In this document: positions 1 through 10,118 of the stretch, one piece after another
Numbering within the stretch: position 1 is the stretch's first letter
Layout: each line of letters opens with the position of its first letter
DNA from: Fistulifera solaris
Taxonomy: Eukaryota; Bacillariophyta; Bacillariophyceae; Naviculales; Stauroneidaceae
Assembly (NCBI GenBank): GCA_030295235.1
Contig: AP026162.1
Coordinates: 2,418,001 to 2,482,000 of the forward strand
Length of the DNA: 64,000 nt
Direction of reading: 5' to 3'
The notes under the pieces: model-generated
The model's database searches: none
What the model was told of the DNA's origin: nothing
The model's input: only the letters and a program-made list of their open reading frames with translations
Translations under genes and position numbers: made by a program

Positions 1-1
1 T

Positions 2-454
2 GCCATTGATCAAGCGGCTCCCAATCCGACCCTCTGTGCCAAATTGGGAGCGTCCGCCATGGCCTTTGATCAACGTGTCTTTGTTTCCTTCAATCCTTTT
101 AATGTCTATGTCTCACAAGCAGATGTGAAACCTGCCTGTGTGTTGCGGGAAGCCAATGTGGTGCCCGTCTTACGGGCGAAAGGTCTGATCAATGATCAAG
201 AAGTCCGGGCGTGCAAACAAAATATGAATACGTGGGCCTTTGTTGGAAATTTAGAAGATACACCCCAATTGAGTTGTGTGTACAAATCACAAGATGCGCA
301 AAACGAATTCTTGTCCAATCCCAAACTGGGAATTGGAGAAGATTATTTAGACGATGATCGGGCGTTGGGCAAGAACATCAAAGGGACCATGACGGAAGGA
401 CAAGTGGCGCGGAAACTGAACAATGCGGGGGCATTTGAATTTCCGATTCAATAA
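2..454 (+). CDS. DUF3172-like protein, C-terminal part
   Basis: The frame is open from the first bases of the window, so the gene starts upstream and only about 150 C-terminal residues are seen. The stretch APNPTLCAKLGASAM followed by VFVSFNPFNVYVSQ, a single Cys in KPACVLR and a second near CKQNMNTW resembles the DUF3172 family of cyanobacteria and plastid-bearing algae. I recognise this from memory of the family pattern; no search was run. The function of the family is not established. In an alga a plastid location would be expected, but the N-terminus that would show it lies outside the window. The stop is at 452-454. The next gene lies tail-to-tail on the other strand 84 bp away. Confidence 0.6.
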   Translation, partial: AIDQAAPNPTLCAKLGASAMAFDQRVFVSFNPFNVYVSQADVKPACVLREANVVPVLRAKGLINDQEVRACKQNMNTWAFVGNLEDTPQLSCVYKSQDAQNEFLSNPKLGIGEDYLDDDRALGKNIKGTMTEGQVARKLNNAGAFEFPIQ

Positions 455-538
455 TAAGAGTAGTATGAAAGAAATAAGAAGGAAGAGACAATTCTTTTAT
501 GATTTGTGGCCTCTACTTCAATTGATATCGTTCTACAG

Positions 539-1181
539 CTACGACTTGTCGTTTACTTCCTCCTTCGGCGCCGGCCGATGGATCAAAGCGGCGCCATTGA
601 TACAGAAACGAGGTAGATACGCTCCCCGACCGGGGGTCCGTCACAGGACTTTTTTGCAAAACATCGGCAGAAACAGTTTCGGGACGAGGACCATCCATAA
701 AGACATGACCCAAATGGGACGAACACCTCCGACAGCGACATTCCAAACGATTGTCCCATTCTCGTTTGTACGACACCGATGTTTCTTCGAACGAACGCCA
801 AAACGAAGGCCATCCGGAACCGGAATCGTATTTTGCATTCGCCGCAAAAGAGGTGCTCCGCAATACGCGCACGCAAAAATATCGTCGGGTGCATATTTGC
901 CGTAATTGAGGGGGGGACGTCATGGCCAGTTCTGTGAGACCCAATCGTAAGACCAACAATCGCAGAGGATTCCATGTTTGTACTTCATAATCGTCCTTTG
1001 TATTTACATTTTCGCTGCTTTTCGGCGAAAACATGGGAAGACAGGGCATGGTCTTATTATTTGAACGAGTGTTTCGATGCGCCAGGGGAAAGGAATTTGA
1101 AAGGGTAGCCAAAACGAAAACGAAAATCAATAACGATAGCACACTTCTTGTTCGTTTGCTGAGGTGAGCACAGGGATTCAT
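539..1181 (-). CDS. msrB: Plastid-type methionine-R-sulfoxide reductase (MsrB/SelR), frame broken
   Basis: MsrB enzymes reduce methionine-R-sulfoxide in proteins with thioredoxin. The N-terminus has a hydrophobic segment (about residues 14-27) followed by NS-FPLA, fitting a signal peptide plus ASAFAP-type plastid transit motif. The SelR signatures YDSGSGWPSFW and SSHLGHVF-DGP lie in the main frame (open 513-1181). The zinc-binding CAYCGAPL stretch is only in another frame between a 7-G run (910-916) and a 4-A run (846-849, plus strand). The catalytic-Cys block RFCINGAAL is again in another frame, at about 580-611, ending at a stop at 539. Three one-base changes are therefore needed for a normal protein. 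As given, the ORF lacks one zinc Cys pair and the resolving RFC-type Cys. It is either a recent pseudogene or sequencing error. Family assignment is firm; integrity is not. Confidence 0.75.
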
Positions 1182-1252
1182 GGCTAAACAACTATGTCAA
1201 AATCGTTATGATGAGATGAAATGAAGAGAAAAAGGAAAGTGTTATAACAAGA

Positions 1253-1767
1253 ATGAATCATCATCATCATCATCGTCCTCATTCTTTTCATCATCATCGT
1301 CAGTCGCATCGATCTTTACCGTTGTATATTTCACACTGTAGTCCGATACCGGACAGACGAACAGTTATACTTTCTGCACCCGGATCCTTTTCTCAACAAC
1401 AGAAAACGAAAAGCAACACCGGAGACAAAAGCAACGCTCTACACGAACCGAACTTCGCCGCTCACCAATTCAACTTGCCGCAAAATTTAATTCCTATGAA
1501 CATGTAGGTGATTGATGAAAAGAAAAAAGAATATACTGGTACGGAGTATTATAAAAACGCACTCGCCGTGCGGTGCGCTGTTATATGGCGTGATTGTGAC
1601 GTACGACGGTTAGACGGACCGCGACCGCGCGATGCGATATCGCCGCCTTTTTTCGTTGAAGATCGCCAGACGCCGAAATTCTTGCCCGTGGTGAGCGGGA
1701 ATAAGCACACTCTTTTCGTCGATCGAATGAATAGAATGAATCATCATCATCATCATCCAACAGAATC
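1253..1767. other. Intergenic stretch with duplicated CAT-repeat block
   Basis: No convincing gene is seen. A short block made of a GAATGAAT-type lead followed by five to six ATC/CAT units occurs at about 1250-1274 and again at about 1735-1757, immediately upstream of the first family gene. Short ORFs here encode His runs from these repeats and are not supported as genes. Confidence 0.5.
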
Positions 1768-3252
1768 ATGTCGATGACTCTTCCTTCGAAACAAAACAAG
1801 ACTTCACTCATGGAACTCATTCATCGCTCGCGACTTGAGCCGCAACAAATTGCCGTGCGCAAGGGCGAAGAGTTACCGACCTACAAGTTGTTGCGGACGC
1901 CCGAGACACTCGACGAGTTGAATTCGGACACCGCAATTTGGATGGAGAACGGGACACTGGTGGTCGTGGGTGGCTTTTTTCATGCCATCCATGGCGACTA
2001 CTCAGTTTCCGAAATGTTTGGAACTGAGATCTTTTGTCACCATTGAAATCTTTGGCGATGCGGACGATGCGATTGTCGAGACGGCGGTGTACTTTGGAAG
2101 TTTGCGCACTTCCAGAAAAGACGAAGTAAAAGATCTTTCCATCAAATACAGCGAGGAAATCGACTTTGACGCTGCCCGCTCGGAGCGGCTGGCTGCGTTG
2201 TTCCAGCCGGCGTCACAAATGAAGATAACATTCCTCTCAAAAGTGGACAAGTTTCTCTCGGCGGTTCTTGCAACGCGACCATATCCGATTGATTTAGAGT
2301 TCGAGACATCGCCGTTTGATGCAGGGGCATTTTTGAGCACCTCGAAAGCCGTACCACATCGTTCGGATCTCTTTCGTTGGGTTACTTGGAGCTCAGCAAG
2401 CAGCTTCAACAACGCCTGTTCCATCATCTGCATTTGTTCGAGCACCTACAGATCAACGGTCTACCGCGTGAGCTGATTCTCAAACTCTTGGCGGCACCGA
2501 TGAAAAGTATTGGTTTTACTCTGAATCACAAAACGGCGCGGATGAATGTGGCAAAGTCCGACATTGTGGCCACGATCATCCGTATCGAATCCTTCAATGA
2601 TGTAAACCCGAATCCGTTTCTGCAGTCATTTTTGAAACGAGTGACGGAGACGCGTCATTTGGAAAGCCTTTCGCTGACGTTGCATGAAGGTTATTATGAC
2701 ACCGTTACGATCGAACAGACGTTGATTCGAGCAGTGCGTGTGAATCAGAATCTGAAGCACTTGGAATTCATGGCTTGCGAACATCAATGGGGAAGATGCA
2801 TCCAGCAGCTCTTTGTTGTCGCGGAAACTCATGAAAGCCTGCGTTCCATGAAGATCAAAAGCTACCCGGATGGTTACGACCCCCAGTACAAGTGGCTGAA
2901 ACGGTTGCTGACACGAAATCGGTATCTGAAGGTGACCGATATTCTTTACGGTGAAATCGAAGCTGACGAAGAAACCTTTCGCATCTATAATTTGAATCAG
3001 TTCTTTCGCGATTCGAAGAAACTCAAAGAAGCGCCGGCAACCATTCGACCGTCTCTAGTGGGAATGGCTTTGACGGATGAGTACATGAACGACCACCAGC
3101 GTACGGGGCTCTTGTTGTCCGATCACGTCGATGTATTGTGTAAGCTGGTGCACCCGGTAGTGAACTTTGGTGAAGAAATCGTCGGTGAAGTGGATATGGA
3201 GGATGAAAATTTGTCATCGGCTGCAGCGTTGCGGAAGAGAAAGACCACGTGA
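1768..3252 (+). CDS. LRR/RNI-like family protein, copy A (type I), two frameshifts
   Basis: First member of the window's LRR-like family. The N-terminal block (ELIHRSRLEPQQIAVRKGEE, then PTYKLLRTPETLDEL and WMENGTLVVV) is in the frame starting at 1768. The middle block (EIFGDADDAIVETAVYFG through ATRPYPIDL) is in the next frame. The C-terminal LRR-like part (LESLSLTL, NQNLKHLEF, DPQYKWLKRLLTRNR, LNQFFRDSKKL) is back in the first frame. The two switches coincide with a 6-T run (1975-1980) and a 5-T run (2330-2334). The protein would be close to the intact copy at 5717-7234 in length. It ends in a basic RKRK cluster, possibly a nuclear localisation signal. The molecular function is unknown. It belongs to the type I subgroup. 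Confidence 0.6.
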
Positions 3253-3702
3253 AGTGACACAATCCGTAATCCGTAGTCAATGCTTGATACACCTATGATC
3301 GAAAAGTAGCGCACATTATATCTCTATATTTCTAGGCGTTCTGGCTTTCCGATTGCTTTAGATGTAGGATGTAGTTGGTTTCTTCGTTTCATCCTCGCGA
3401 AAAACTAAAGAGCCACGCGACCCGAAGCCCTTTCTTATTCCATTCCTCTACTGCCTCTACATCTACAAAGTATTCACCCAAGATTCCCCAAATGGAATCA
3501 CGATTTAGTGTCGTACCAGCATCAAAAAGCACTTTCTGGGGTACAGTAATGACCAGTGACCTTTTTGGACAGAATGACCGATTTTTTTCGCACACGGGAC
3601 AAGAAGCCGCATTTCGGTGATGTCAATCGAAAATCGAAGTGCACTTTTGCATTCTCTCTTGTACAACACAAGTAAATCATTTCTTAGCGGTTACTAAACA
3701 TC
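3253..3702. other. Intergenic spacer between copies A and B
   Basis: About 450 bp separate the stop of copy A from the start of copy B. Small ORFs occur on both strands but match nothing recognisable. No repeat or RNA gene was seen. Confidence 0.4.
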
Positions 3703-5311
3703 ATGTCGAGTGCAATCGATGATTCCTTATTCGAGTTGATTCCGGAATCCCAAGTCGCGCCCGATCAAGTCACCAAGTATCGCAGCAATGGCGAAGTATG
3801 GCCGGCTTACAAGTTTCGGAGAACTCCAGAAAGCGTCAGCGATTTCGGCGTGAGCAACTTCGGCGAAAGCAAGCCTGAGATCTCAGTGCTACAAGAAAAC
3901 GGAACACGTATTTTGATGGTTGATTCCTATATCGAATGGTATTGCGATGCCATAGCCATTGATCCAGCTACATTTCGCTTCAAACGTAATGTGAAACTCG
4001 CCAAGGATGAACGGTGCTGTTTATTGTTCTTGGACGAATGGAATTTCGCAATCATCGGGACATCCGATCATGCGATTGCGGAGACGGCTACGTTTCTCTG
4101 GAGCTTAAAAAAGACGGTGGTTGGATGTGAGAATCTTGGGTCCGAAGAATCATTTTGATTTCAGCGTCGTTTCACTCGACCAGCTGACTGTTCTGTTTCA
4201 ATCCCGCCCGCGAATGGCGATCAAATTGCAGGTACACAACATTAACCCCGATCAGTCTCGTTTTCTAGCGGATTACCCAGATCGGCTTGATTTGACCTTG
4301 GATCTTTCGAGTGAGGCGTTTGCTGATGGCGGTGATACGTTTGTGGATGTGTTGCTAGAAAGAGAATCTTGGTTTGGTAACTTGACGTTGTTCAACAAAG
4401 ACTATTCAAACAATGAGAATTTTGATCTTCTCCTCCAAGCAGAAGCGCTCGACTCATTAGTTGTGCCATGCGTGCACTCGCCAGAGCTAGTACACCAGGT
4501 TTTTTCTGCATTGGTGAACGAAATTAACGTGACGATTGAAGTTCCAAGAGTTCTGGGTCTCGACTGGACGACAGTAGATATAACTCCGAAGGACATTGCC
4601 GTTAGCTTTCAATTGTTCTATGAATCCGAGGATCAGACTGAGTTTGTGTGCTCCTTTTTGCGTCGGCTGGCGGAGCTGGGGAATTTTCGGAAGTTTGACT
4701 TCAGTCTGTCCCACATGCGTCGAGAGCTGCCCAGGAGGGTAGCCGACGCGCTAGTTGATGCTTTAGTTGCAAACCAAGGATTGGAAGAGCTGGCACTGCA
4801 TCGATCGTGGGAAGCAACGCCGTATTTTGACTCCATAATCAAAGCTGCCGAACGCCATGAAGAACTTGTCTTTCTCAGAATTGATTCATACCCAAAGAAG
4901 ACCGATCCGCAATATGCCATGCTAAGAGGTCTTTTAAACCGGAACAGAAGTATTCGAGTGGTCGATTATGATTTCGAAACGGTGACAAATGGCGATGAGA
5001 TTGATCGGTTGTATGCATTCAACCGTTTCTTTCAAGACTTGCAAAGCTTTCCAATGGAGACTCTTTCATTGCAATCATCACTTTTAGGTGAAGCGTTAAC
5101 TCAAAAAGCTGCTAGTGACTTTCGATGGTCTTCGTTTCTGATGGCGAATCATATGGACTCTCTATGCGAGCTAGTGCAGTATTCATCGCTTCTGTCTTCG
5201 GATACACACGATAATGACACCCCTGAGTGGCCGGCCGACGTTGAGCATGTACTTGCACGTAAACGCAAAATAGGATGTCTGTCATCTCGCCCATGCAAGC
5301 CAAAGCGGTAA
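3703..5311 (+). CDS. LRR/RNI-like family protein, copy B (type II), one frameshift
   Basis: The first frame (3703-4158) carries the type II N-terminus: LFELIPESQVAPDQ, PAYKFRRTPES, and the highly conserved IIGTSDHAIAETATFLWSL. The second frame (to 5311) carries FDFSVVSLDQLTVLF, the block SRFLADYP and FADGGDTFV, and the LRR-like C-terminal part ELALHRSW, LVFLRIDSYPKKTDPQYAMLRGLLNRNR, RLYAFNRFFQDLQ and FLMANHMDSLCELVQYSS. The switch falls at a 6-A run (4107-4112), where five A would join the frames. The tail ends in basic clusters (ARKRKIG, KPKR). Nothing else is broken over about 530 residues, so this is either a functional gene hit by a sequencing error or a very young pseudogene. Biochemical role unknown. 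Confidence 0.65.
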
Positions 5312-5716
5312 AAATGAGCAGGAATCGGTCTTGAAGATATTATGAGCGTAGTACGGAAGACATTGGTTGCTACTATCCATTACGCATAATAAAAACGGTG
5401 AGTCTTAGACCTCCTTAAATAAAATCAGAACTTTAAATAGCTTTGCTGGAGTGATTACTTGACCAACTGCTAAGATGCCTAGAGACTTCGGGTATCGCCG
5501 TTCTCTATTTTCTTTCTTTACTTTTCTGTCAATCTCATAGACCTTAGCTCGTGTAGGACTGTCGCACCGCGTCACCGGTCTTTTTTTTTAAAAAAACACA
5601 CACACACACACAAAATGTAGCACGAAAAGTCGAAAGTGTTCAATTGCGCGCGATCCGACTCTGTTGCTAATTGCTCTAGTAGACCCTATTATTACTTCAA
5701 CGAGACGGATTTCTCA
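5312..5716. other. Upstream region of copy C with T/A runs and CA microsatellite
   Basis: An 8-T run, a run of A, and about eight CA units lie at 5581-5612. The open frame of copy C extends back to 5636, but the family N-terminus begins at 5717, so the stretch 5636-5716 is probably leader. No other feature seen. Confidence 0.45.
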
Positions 5717-7234
5717 ATGGCGATTAATCTAGAAAGAGCCCCAGAGTCACTTTTCGGCTTGATTCCACCCTCCCAGTATGCGTCGAGGAAGAAAGCCGGC
5801 GCAAAGGACAGCAAACTGCCCCTCTTTCAATTCTTACGAGTACCTCGAACGATCGAAGAGCTCGAGCCGTACCAACATGGCGTCGTCGTTTCCATGGACA
5901 ACGGGACAATGATATATATCAACAGCGGAAAGAGAACGTCACCAATTCGTGGTTTCGAAAAGTCGTTCACGGTATCCAATTCTCATGTATGTGTTGACAT
6001 AATGCGCGATTCCGATGACTCGGTTGTCGAGACGGCTGTTCTCTTTGGCACCCTGGAGAACACCGACGAGAAAGTTACTTTCGGTTATAACAAAAATATG
6101 AACATGGATTCCACTCGCGCCGATCAACTCGCTTTTATGCTTGACAAAAACTGTGAGAAGAAAATGTGGTTCGACCATACCGATTTCAATCAAGCAGCTC
6201 TGAAAGTTATCGCTACAAGGCCGTACCCGATGGACCTGACCTTAAAATATTGCTTTTTGGATTTTCACGCTTTCACTCATCACCTTGAGGAACGAAGACT
6301 ATCCTTTGGATCCTTTCATTCTATGAATGAATCGCTAGATGAAGAGGAAGTCAGGCCGCTCTTCAACGAGAGTTTTCACGTTAATCTTCTGCCGGTTGAT
6401 CTTGTCCCGAAAATCTTAGGCGCTCCCACGAAAAGTGTCGGATTCTCTTTCATCAACGACGACATTCGGTTATTAGATGTGGTGAATTGCCCTAAAGCTA
6501 TTCGAATCGACTTCGTGTACGAGGAGTTTCCAACAGAGTTCTTGCAATCCTTCTTTGACAAAATTCACGAGTCAGGTCATTTAGAGAGCCTTGAACTCTT
6601 TTTCTTCAGTGACGGACCAGTTCCTAATCATGTCGGAAAGGCATTGCTTGCTGCGGTCGAAGCCAATAGGAAATTGAATAACCTGGTTTTGGCCGATTGT
6701 GGTAGTGATTGTGATGCTTTCGTAAAAGATCTTTTTACGGTCCTCGAAAATCACCAAGAACTGCGTACGTTTGGAGTTTGTCGTTATCCCGTGCGTCTCG
6801 ATCCTGATTTTCTGTGGATGAAGCGACTCCTCGAAACAAATCGAAACTTGGAAATCACGGATACGGATAAGACGAAACTGAGATTTGGCGACGATGAAGT
6901 GCACAATATTATTTCGCTGAACCGCTTTTTTCGTGGATCAAAAAGCTTGATGAGAAAGTTGATGCCTCTCCGATTATCGCTCGTAGTAGCCGCATTGACC
7001 TACAAAGCCGCGCACGATTTTGAGCGCGCCGGGTTACTGTTGAATGATCATTTAGACCTTTTCATTGAGCTTTTGGACGAGAGAACATCCATTGCTTCAA
7101 GGGAAGCTATTGCGGAAGAAATGACGGTTGTAGATCTCCCACCAAATGCTGCTTCCGTAGCCAGCGCTGAGAGTAGTGGGGGACGCCCGCGCAAGAGGAA
7201 GATTGATTCGTCAACTCCTGACGGCACAGTATAG
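5717..7234 (+). CDS. LRR/RNI-like family protein, copy C (type I), intact
   Basis: Single open frame of 505 residues from the ATG at 5717. An upstream in-frame ATG at 5636 would add 27 residues with no counterpart in other copies. Order of blocks: LFGLIPPSQYASR near the start; QFLRVPRTIEEL with SMDNGTMIYI (about 40-75); DSDDSVVETAVLFGTLE (about 100-115); ATRPYPMDLTL (about 170-180); SVGFSF; then three LRR-like units around HLESLELFF, NRKLNNLVLADC and HQELRTFGVCRYP; then DPDFLWMKRLLETNRNLEI; then SLNRFFRGSKSL. The C-terminus has an acidic-to-basic tail ending RPRKRKIDSS, a plausible nuclear signal. No signal peptide or membrane segment. The leucine spacing suggests a ribonuclease-inhibitor-like fold by inference only. 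It is the best type I reference copy here. Confidence 0.8.
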   Translation: MAINLERAPESLFGLIPPSQYASRKKAGAKDSKLPLFQFLRVPRTIEELEPYQHGVVVSMDNGTMIYINSGKRTSPIRGFEKSFTVSNSHVCVDIMRDSDDSVVETAVLFGTLENTDEKVTFGYNKNMNMDSTRADQLAFMLDKNCEKKMWFDHTDFNQAALKVIATRPYPMDLTLKYCFLDFHAFTHHLEERRLSFGSFHSMNESLDEEEVRPLFNESFHVNLLPVDLVPKILGAPTKSVGFSFINDDIRLLDVVNCPKAIRIDFVYEEFPTEFLQSFFDKIHESGHLESLELFFFSDGPVPNHVGKALLAAVEANRKLNNLVLADCGSDCDAFVKDLFTVLENHQELRTFGVCRYPVRLDPDFLWMKRLLETNRNLEITDTDKTKLRFGDDEVHNIISLNRFFRGSKSLMRKLMPLRLSLVVAALTYKAAHDFERAGLLLNDHLDLFIELLDERTSIASREAIAEEMTVVDLPPNAASVASAESSGGRPRKRKIDSSTPDGTV

Positions 7235-7247
7235 CCGGCAAAAGAGG

Positions 7248-7315
7248 CATGCTGAGCTTGGCTATGTGATCATGATCTCGAGACATGCTGAGCTTGGCTA
7301 TGCGATCATGATCTC
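7248..7315. repeat. 36-bp tandem duplication
   Basis: A unit starting CATGCTGAGCTTGGCTATG occurs at 7248 and again at 7284, with one internal G/T versus G/C difference near the unit middle. It lies just 3' of copy C. Confidence 0.8.
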
Positions 7316-7479
7316 AATTCTTGGCACATAATAACACCCGGTCCAAAAATGCATCAGTCTTTGACTTACACCGGGGGCAGTACTCAGGTTCGAGTTAGCC
7401 GTAGCTCGTGCAACTTTTTTCCGTCTGCGCCAATCAACGAAACAGTGTCTCCAAATCTTTTCAGCACAAGCTTACAACT

Positions 7480-7859
7480 GATGAATTTATAGTTTAAGGA
7501 CTGGAAAGCCTCGAGATTGCTCAGTATGATTGCCGACCACCTCCGGCTGTGGTCGGAAGGGCGTTTCATTATGCTATCACATCCAACAAGAAGCTAAGAA
7601 ACTTTGAACTAGACGGGATCCTGCACAAGTGGGACACTATTATCCAGGATCTTTTTGCTGCCTTGAGAAACACGAGGGACTACGAATATTTCGCATCACC
7701 CCTTACTTCCAAGAGCTCGACCCCCAGTTCGCATGGCTCAAGCAGTTGCTCCGGCGGAATCGAAATTTTGAACTCAATAATACACCCATGTGGATACTAG
7801 AAGTGGATCGTGAAAAGCACGAAATCCAGGTATTGAACCGTGCTTACCGGGAACAATAG
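7480..7859 (+). pseudogene. LRR/RNI-like family fragment, copy D (type I)
   Basis: Only the last third of a family gene can be recognised, in two frames. One frame gives NKKLRNFELDGILHKWD followed by IIQDLFAALRN. The next frame, from about 7660, gives LEKHEGLRIFRITPY, LDPQFAWLKQLLRRNRNFE and EIQVLNRAYRE. It lacks the N-terminal half and the conserved end. It is most similar to copy F (LEKHEALRTLRITPY). A decayed remnant. Confidence 0.75.
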
Positions 7860-8227
7860 GGCATAAAATACGATCGTTGCACCTAGGCGCTGACGCATAG
7901 TGTTTCTTACGAATGCCGGCGTAATGAACTTTTTGTCGACGTATCCTTGATGAGATAAGAAGATTTGAAGTTTAACGTGAAGGATAAAGTCATAATAATT
8001 GTGTCTATAGAAAGGGAATATGCATTGGAATTATGTCGTATACAACAACAACAAGCTTACGGGACTGAGTTCTAAGTCAAGGGTCGTCATTGGTCTGTAC
8101 CAGTACGACGTGCGACCAGCAGTTTTTGCGCGAACGGCGAGAAACGTTTTCTTTTTTCGACGCGACGACAAAAAGAGAATAATGACTGAAGAAAAAACAG
8201 AGCCATTATCAATCAAGCAAGGAAACA
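7860..8227. other. Spacer between copies D and E
   Basis: No recognisable gene or repeat. Overlapping short ORFs on both strands at about 8020-8250 have no recognisable motifs and are treated as chance. Confidence 0.4.
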
Positions 8228-9847
8228 ATGTCAAAGAGTAACGCGCCTCCACTCCTGGCTCTAATTCCGCCTACCGATCTGGAGCCGCACCAGATCGCAA
8301 CTACCAAGGAAGGTGTTCCTTTGCCTACGCACACTTTCTTGCGCCCGTTGCGAACGATCGATGAGCTTATGGTTTACGAAAACGGGGCGATTGTCTGGAT
8401 GGAAGAGTATGAGACGTTAGTCGTGATCTATCGTCGATACAATACCTTTGGCCCCCTGGATATCAAGTACTTGAAGTTCTTTCAGTTGTATTTGCAGTTT
8501 GACGAGGGAGCGGTAGGAATTCGAATTTTTGGCAGCGAAAATGGTATCATCGACTCTGCTTTACATTTTGCGAACGTCGAAGTTTCTGAAAAAGAAAATT
8601 GACTTCCATTATGATTCATTACAGCGAGCACTTGAGTTTTGACGCTAGTCATGCGATGCATTCAGGCCTCTTGCTAGACGCGTTCTCAACAAAGCGTGTT
8701 GCCCTCAATGCTGTTACCATTAATAATGTCTTGGCCCGTGTTCTCGCTACTCGGCCTTATTCGATTGTATTGACTGTGCCGAACTCAACCATGGATTTTG
8801 AAGCGTTTACGGACCATCTTCAAGGCCGTACGGCAAGTTTTGGTTCTTTGTCTTTGCCAAGTTCATTGGAGGATCACGACATGCTCCGACTTTCCGATCA
8901 TCTGCACCTCTTTGAGAGTATTGACGTCACGGATGCTTCAAGCGAATTTATGTGAAAGCTTCTGTCTGCACCCTTAAAAAAACTTTATTTCACAGTTGGC
9001 CCAAAAACAAGCGAGACGGATTGCTCGACAGTAAACATTATCCCCAAGGAGATTCAGATGCTAGTTGATTCAGCCGATGAGTTTCCGACCCGATTCGTCG
9101 TCCTTTCTCTATCGAGTGGCTCAATGCAAACATTTAGATGAATTCTTTTTGATTTCGAGAAACCTTTCCATTCCAGCGTACTCAGGAAGGGCTCTCGTGG
9201 ATGCTGTGGCCGCTAATCAAAAATTGAGACATTTGAGCTTGATTTTTTCTGGGCGTGAATTTGACCCTTCACGCTGAAAGATCTCCCTCGCCTCACTTAG
9301 CAATCACAGAGAACTTCGCACTTTTGAAGTAGCAGGGTACCCGGATCAGCTTGATCCGGAATGGTTATGGGTGAAGCAATTGCTCAAACGAAATCGGCTT
9401 ATAGAAGAGATTTTCATCTACCGTGGAAGTCAAAGGTTGCGGGACGAAATTGATGTAATTCACGCGTTGAACCGCTTCTTTCATGGATCGAACGGCTGAA
9501 GAAAGAGGAGGCGATTACTCGACCATCTTTCGTAGGAGCCGCTTTGTTTCGCAACGCCGCAGGACGATTCTCAGCGTGCTGGGTTGCTGTTGGCGGACCA
9601 CGTTGATGTAGTATGCGAGCTTTTCCACGAGGTGGATCCCGCCAGCGAGAATGTCGTGACGGAAGCGGGCTCTGAGGAGGACAGACAGATCTCATCGCCT
9701 TCCGGAAGCAGTAGAGAGCTCAAAGCGCCAAGAGAAATGATGAATTCTGAGCCTTGTATGGAGACTTGTATAGACAAATGTATAGTTCGTGTATATATTC
9801 TTTTGTTCGAATTACCGAAATACAGGATGCCCTTTACTATAGACTAG
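8228..9847 (+). pseudogene. LRR/RNI-like family pseudogene, copy E (type I)
   Basis: The start matches the family well: LLALIPPTDLEPHQIA, then FLRPLRTIDEL and WMEEYETLVVIY. The frame then breaks near 8595. It resumes as YSEHLSFDASHAM, ATRPYSIVL and RTASFGSLSL, then meets an in-frame TGA at 8953-8955. The reading continues after that stop (VNIIPKEIQ, DEFPTRF), shifts again to FLYRVAQCKHLDEF and AANQKLRHLSLIF, and breaks again before ELRTFEVAGYP, DPEWLWVKQLLKRNR and ALNRFFHGS. The tail AGLLLADHVDVVCELFHEVD is in yet another frame and ends at 9847. With several frameshifts and at least one nonsense codon this is a genuine pseudogene rather than a single sequencing slip. Confidence 0.8.
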
Positions 9848-10118
9848 GTACTTGTACTCATTATTACTACGTATTTAGAATCGCATGTACCTCTCTAGAG
9901 CTGAAAAGGGCGCGATCGACGCGTCGCTATGTCGCGGTCGCAGAGTGGCATTGAATGATTTGTACCGGCACCCGTTACTTAGGAACGATACGTCTTTGGT
10001 ACGCGCTCGCGCTTATTCTTTTGCCGCCTCATTTAATGCGAGTTCGTCTCCGCCACGCCTCTTGCATGAGGATTGCGAGGAGCAAAATACTTATCGGTGT
10101 GCATGCCTGGATGAAACA

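Noticed and set aside
423-905. Plus-strand ORF of 160 codons overlapping the MsrB gene
   Set aside because: It is the antisense shadow of MsrB, has Arg-rich random composition, and overlaps the end of the DUF3172-like gene.
1253-1777. ORFs starting with a run of His codons
   Set aside because: They arise from ATC/CAT microsatellites, show no other motif and sit in the spacer before copy A.
2040-4160. Programmed ribosomal frameshifting as the explanation for the family's frame breaks
   Set aside because: The breaks fall at different positions, need both plus-one and minus-one changes, and occur also in unrelated genes (MsrB, P450). No shared slippery heptamer or downstream structure was found.
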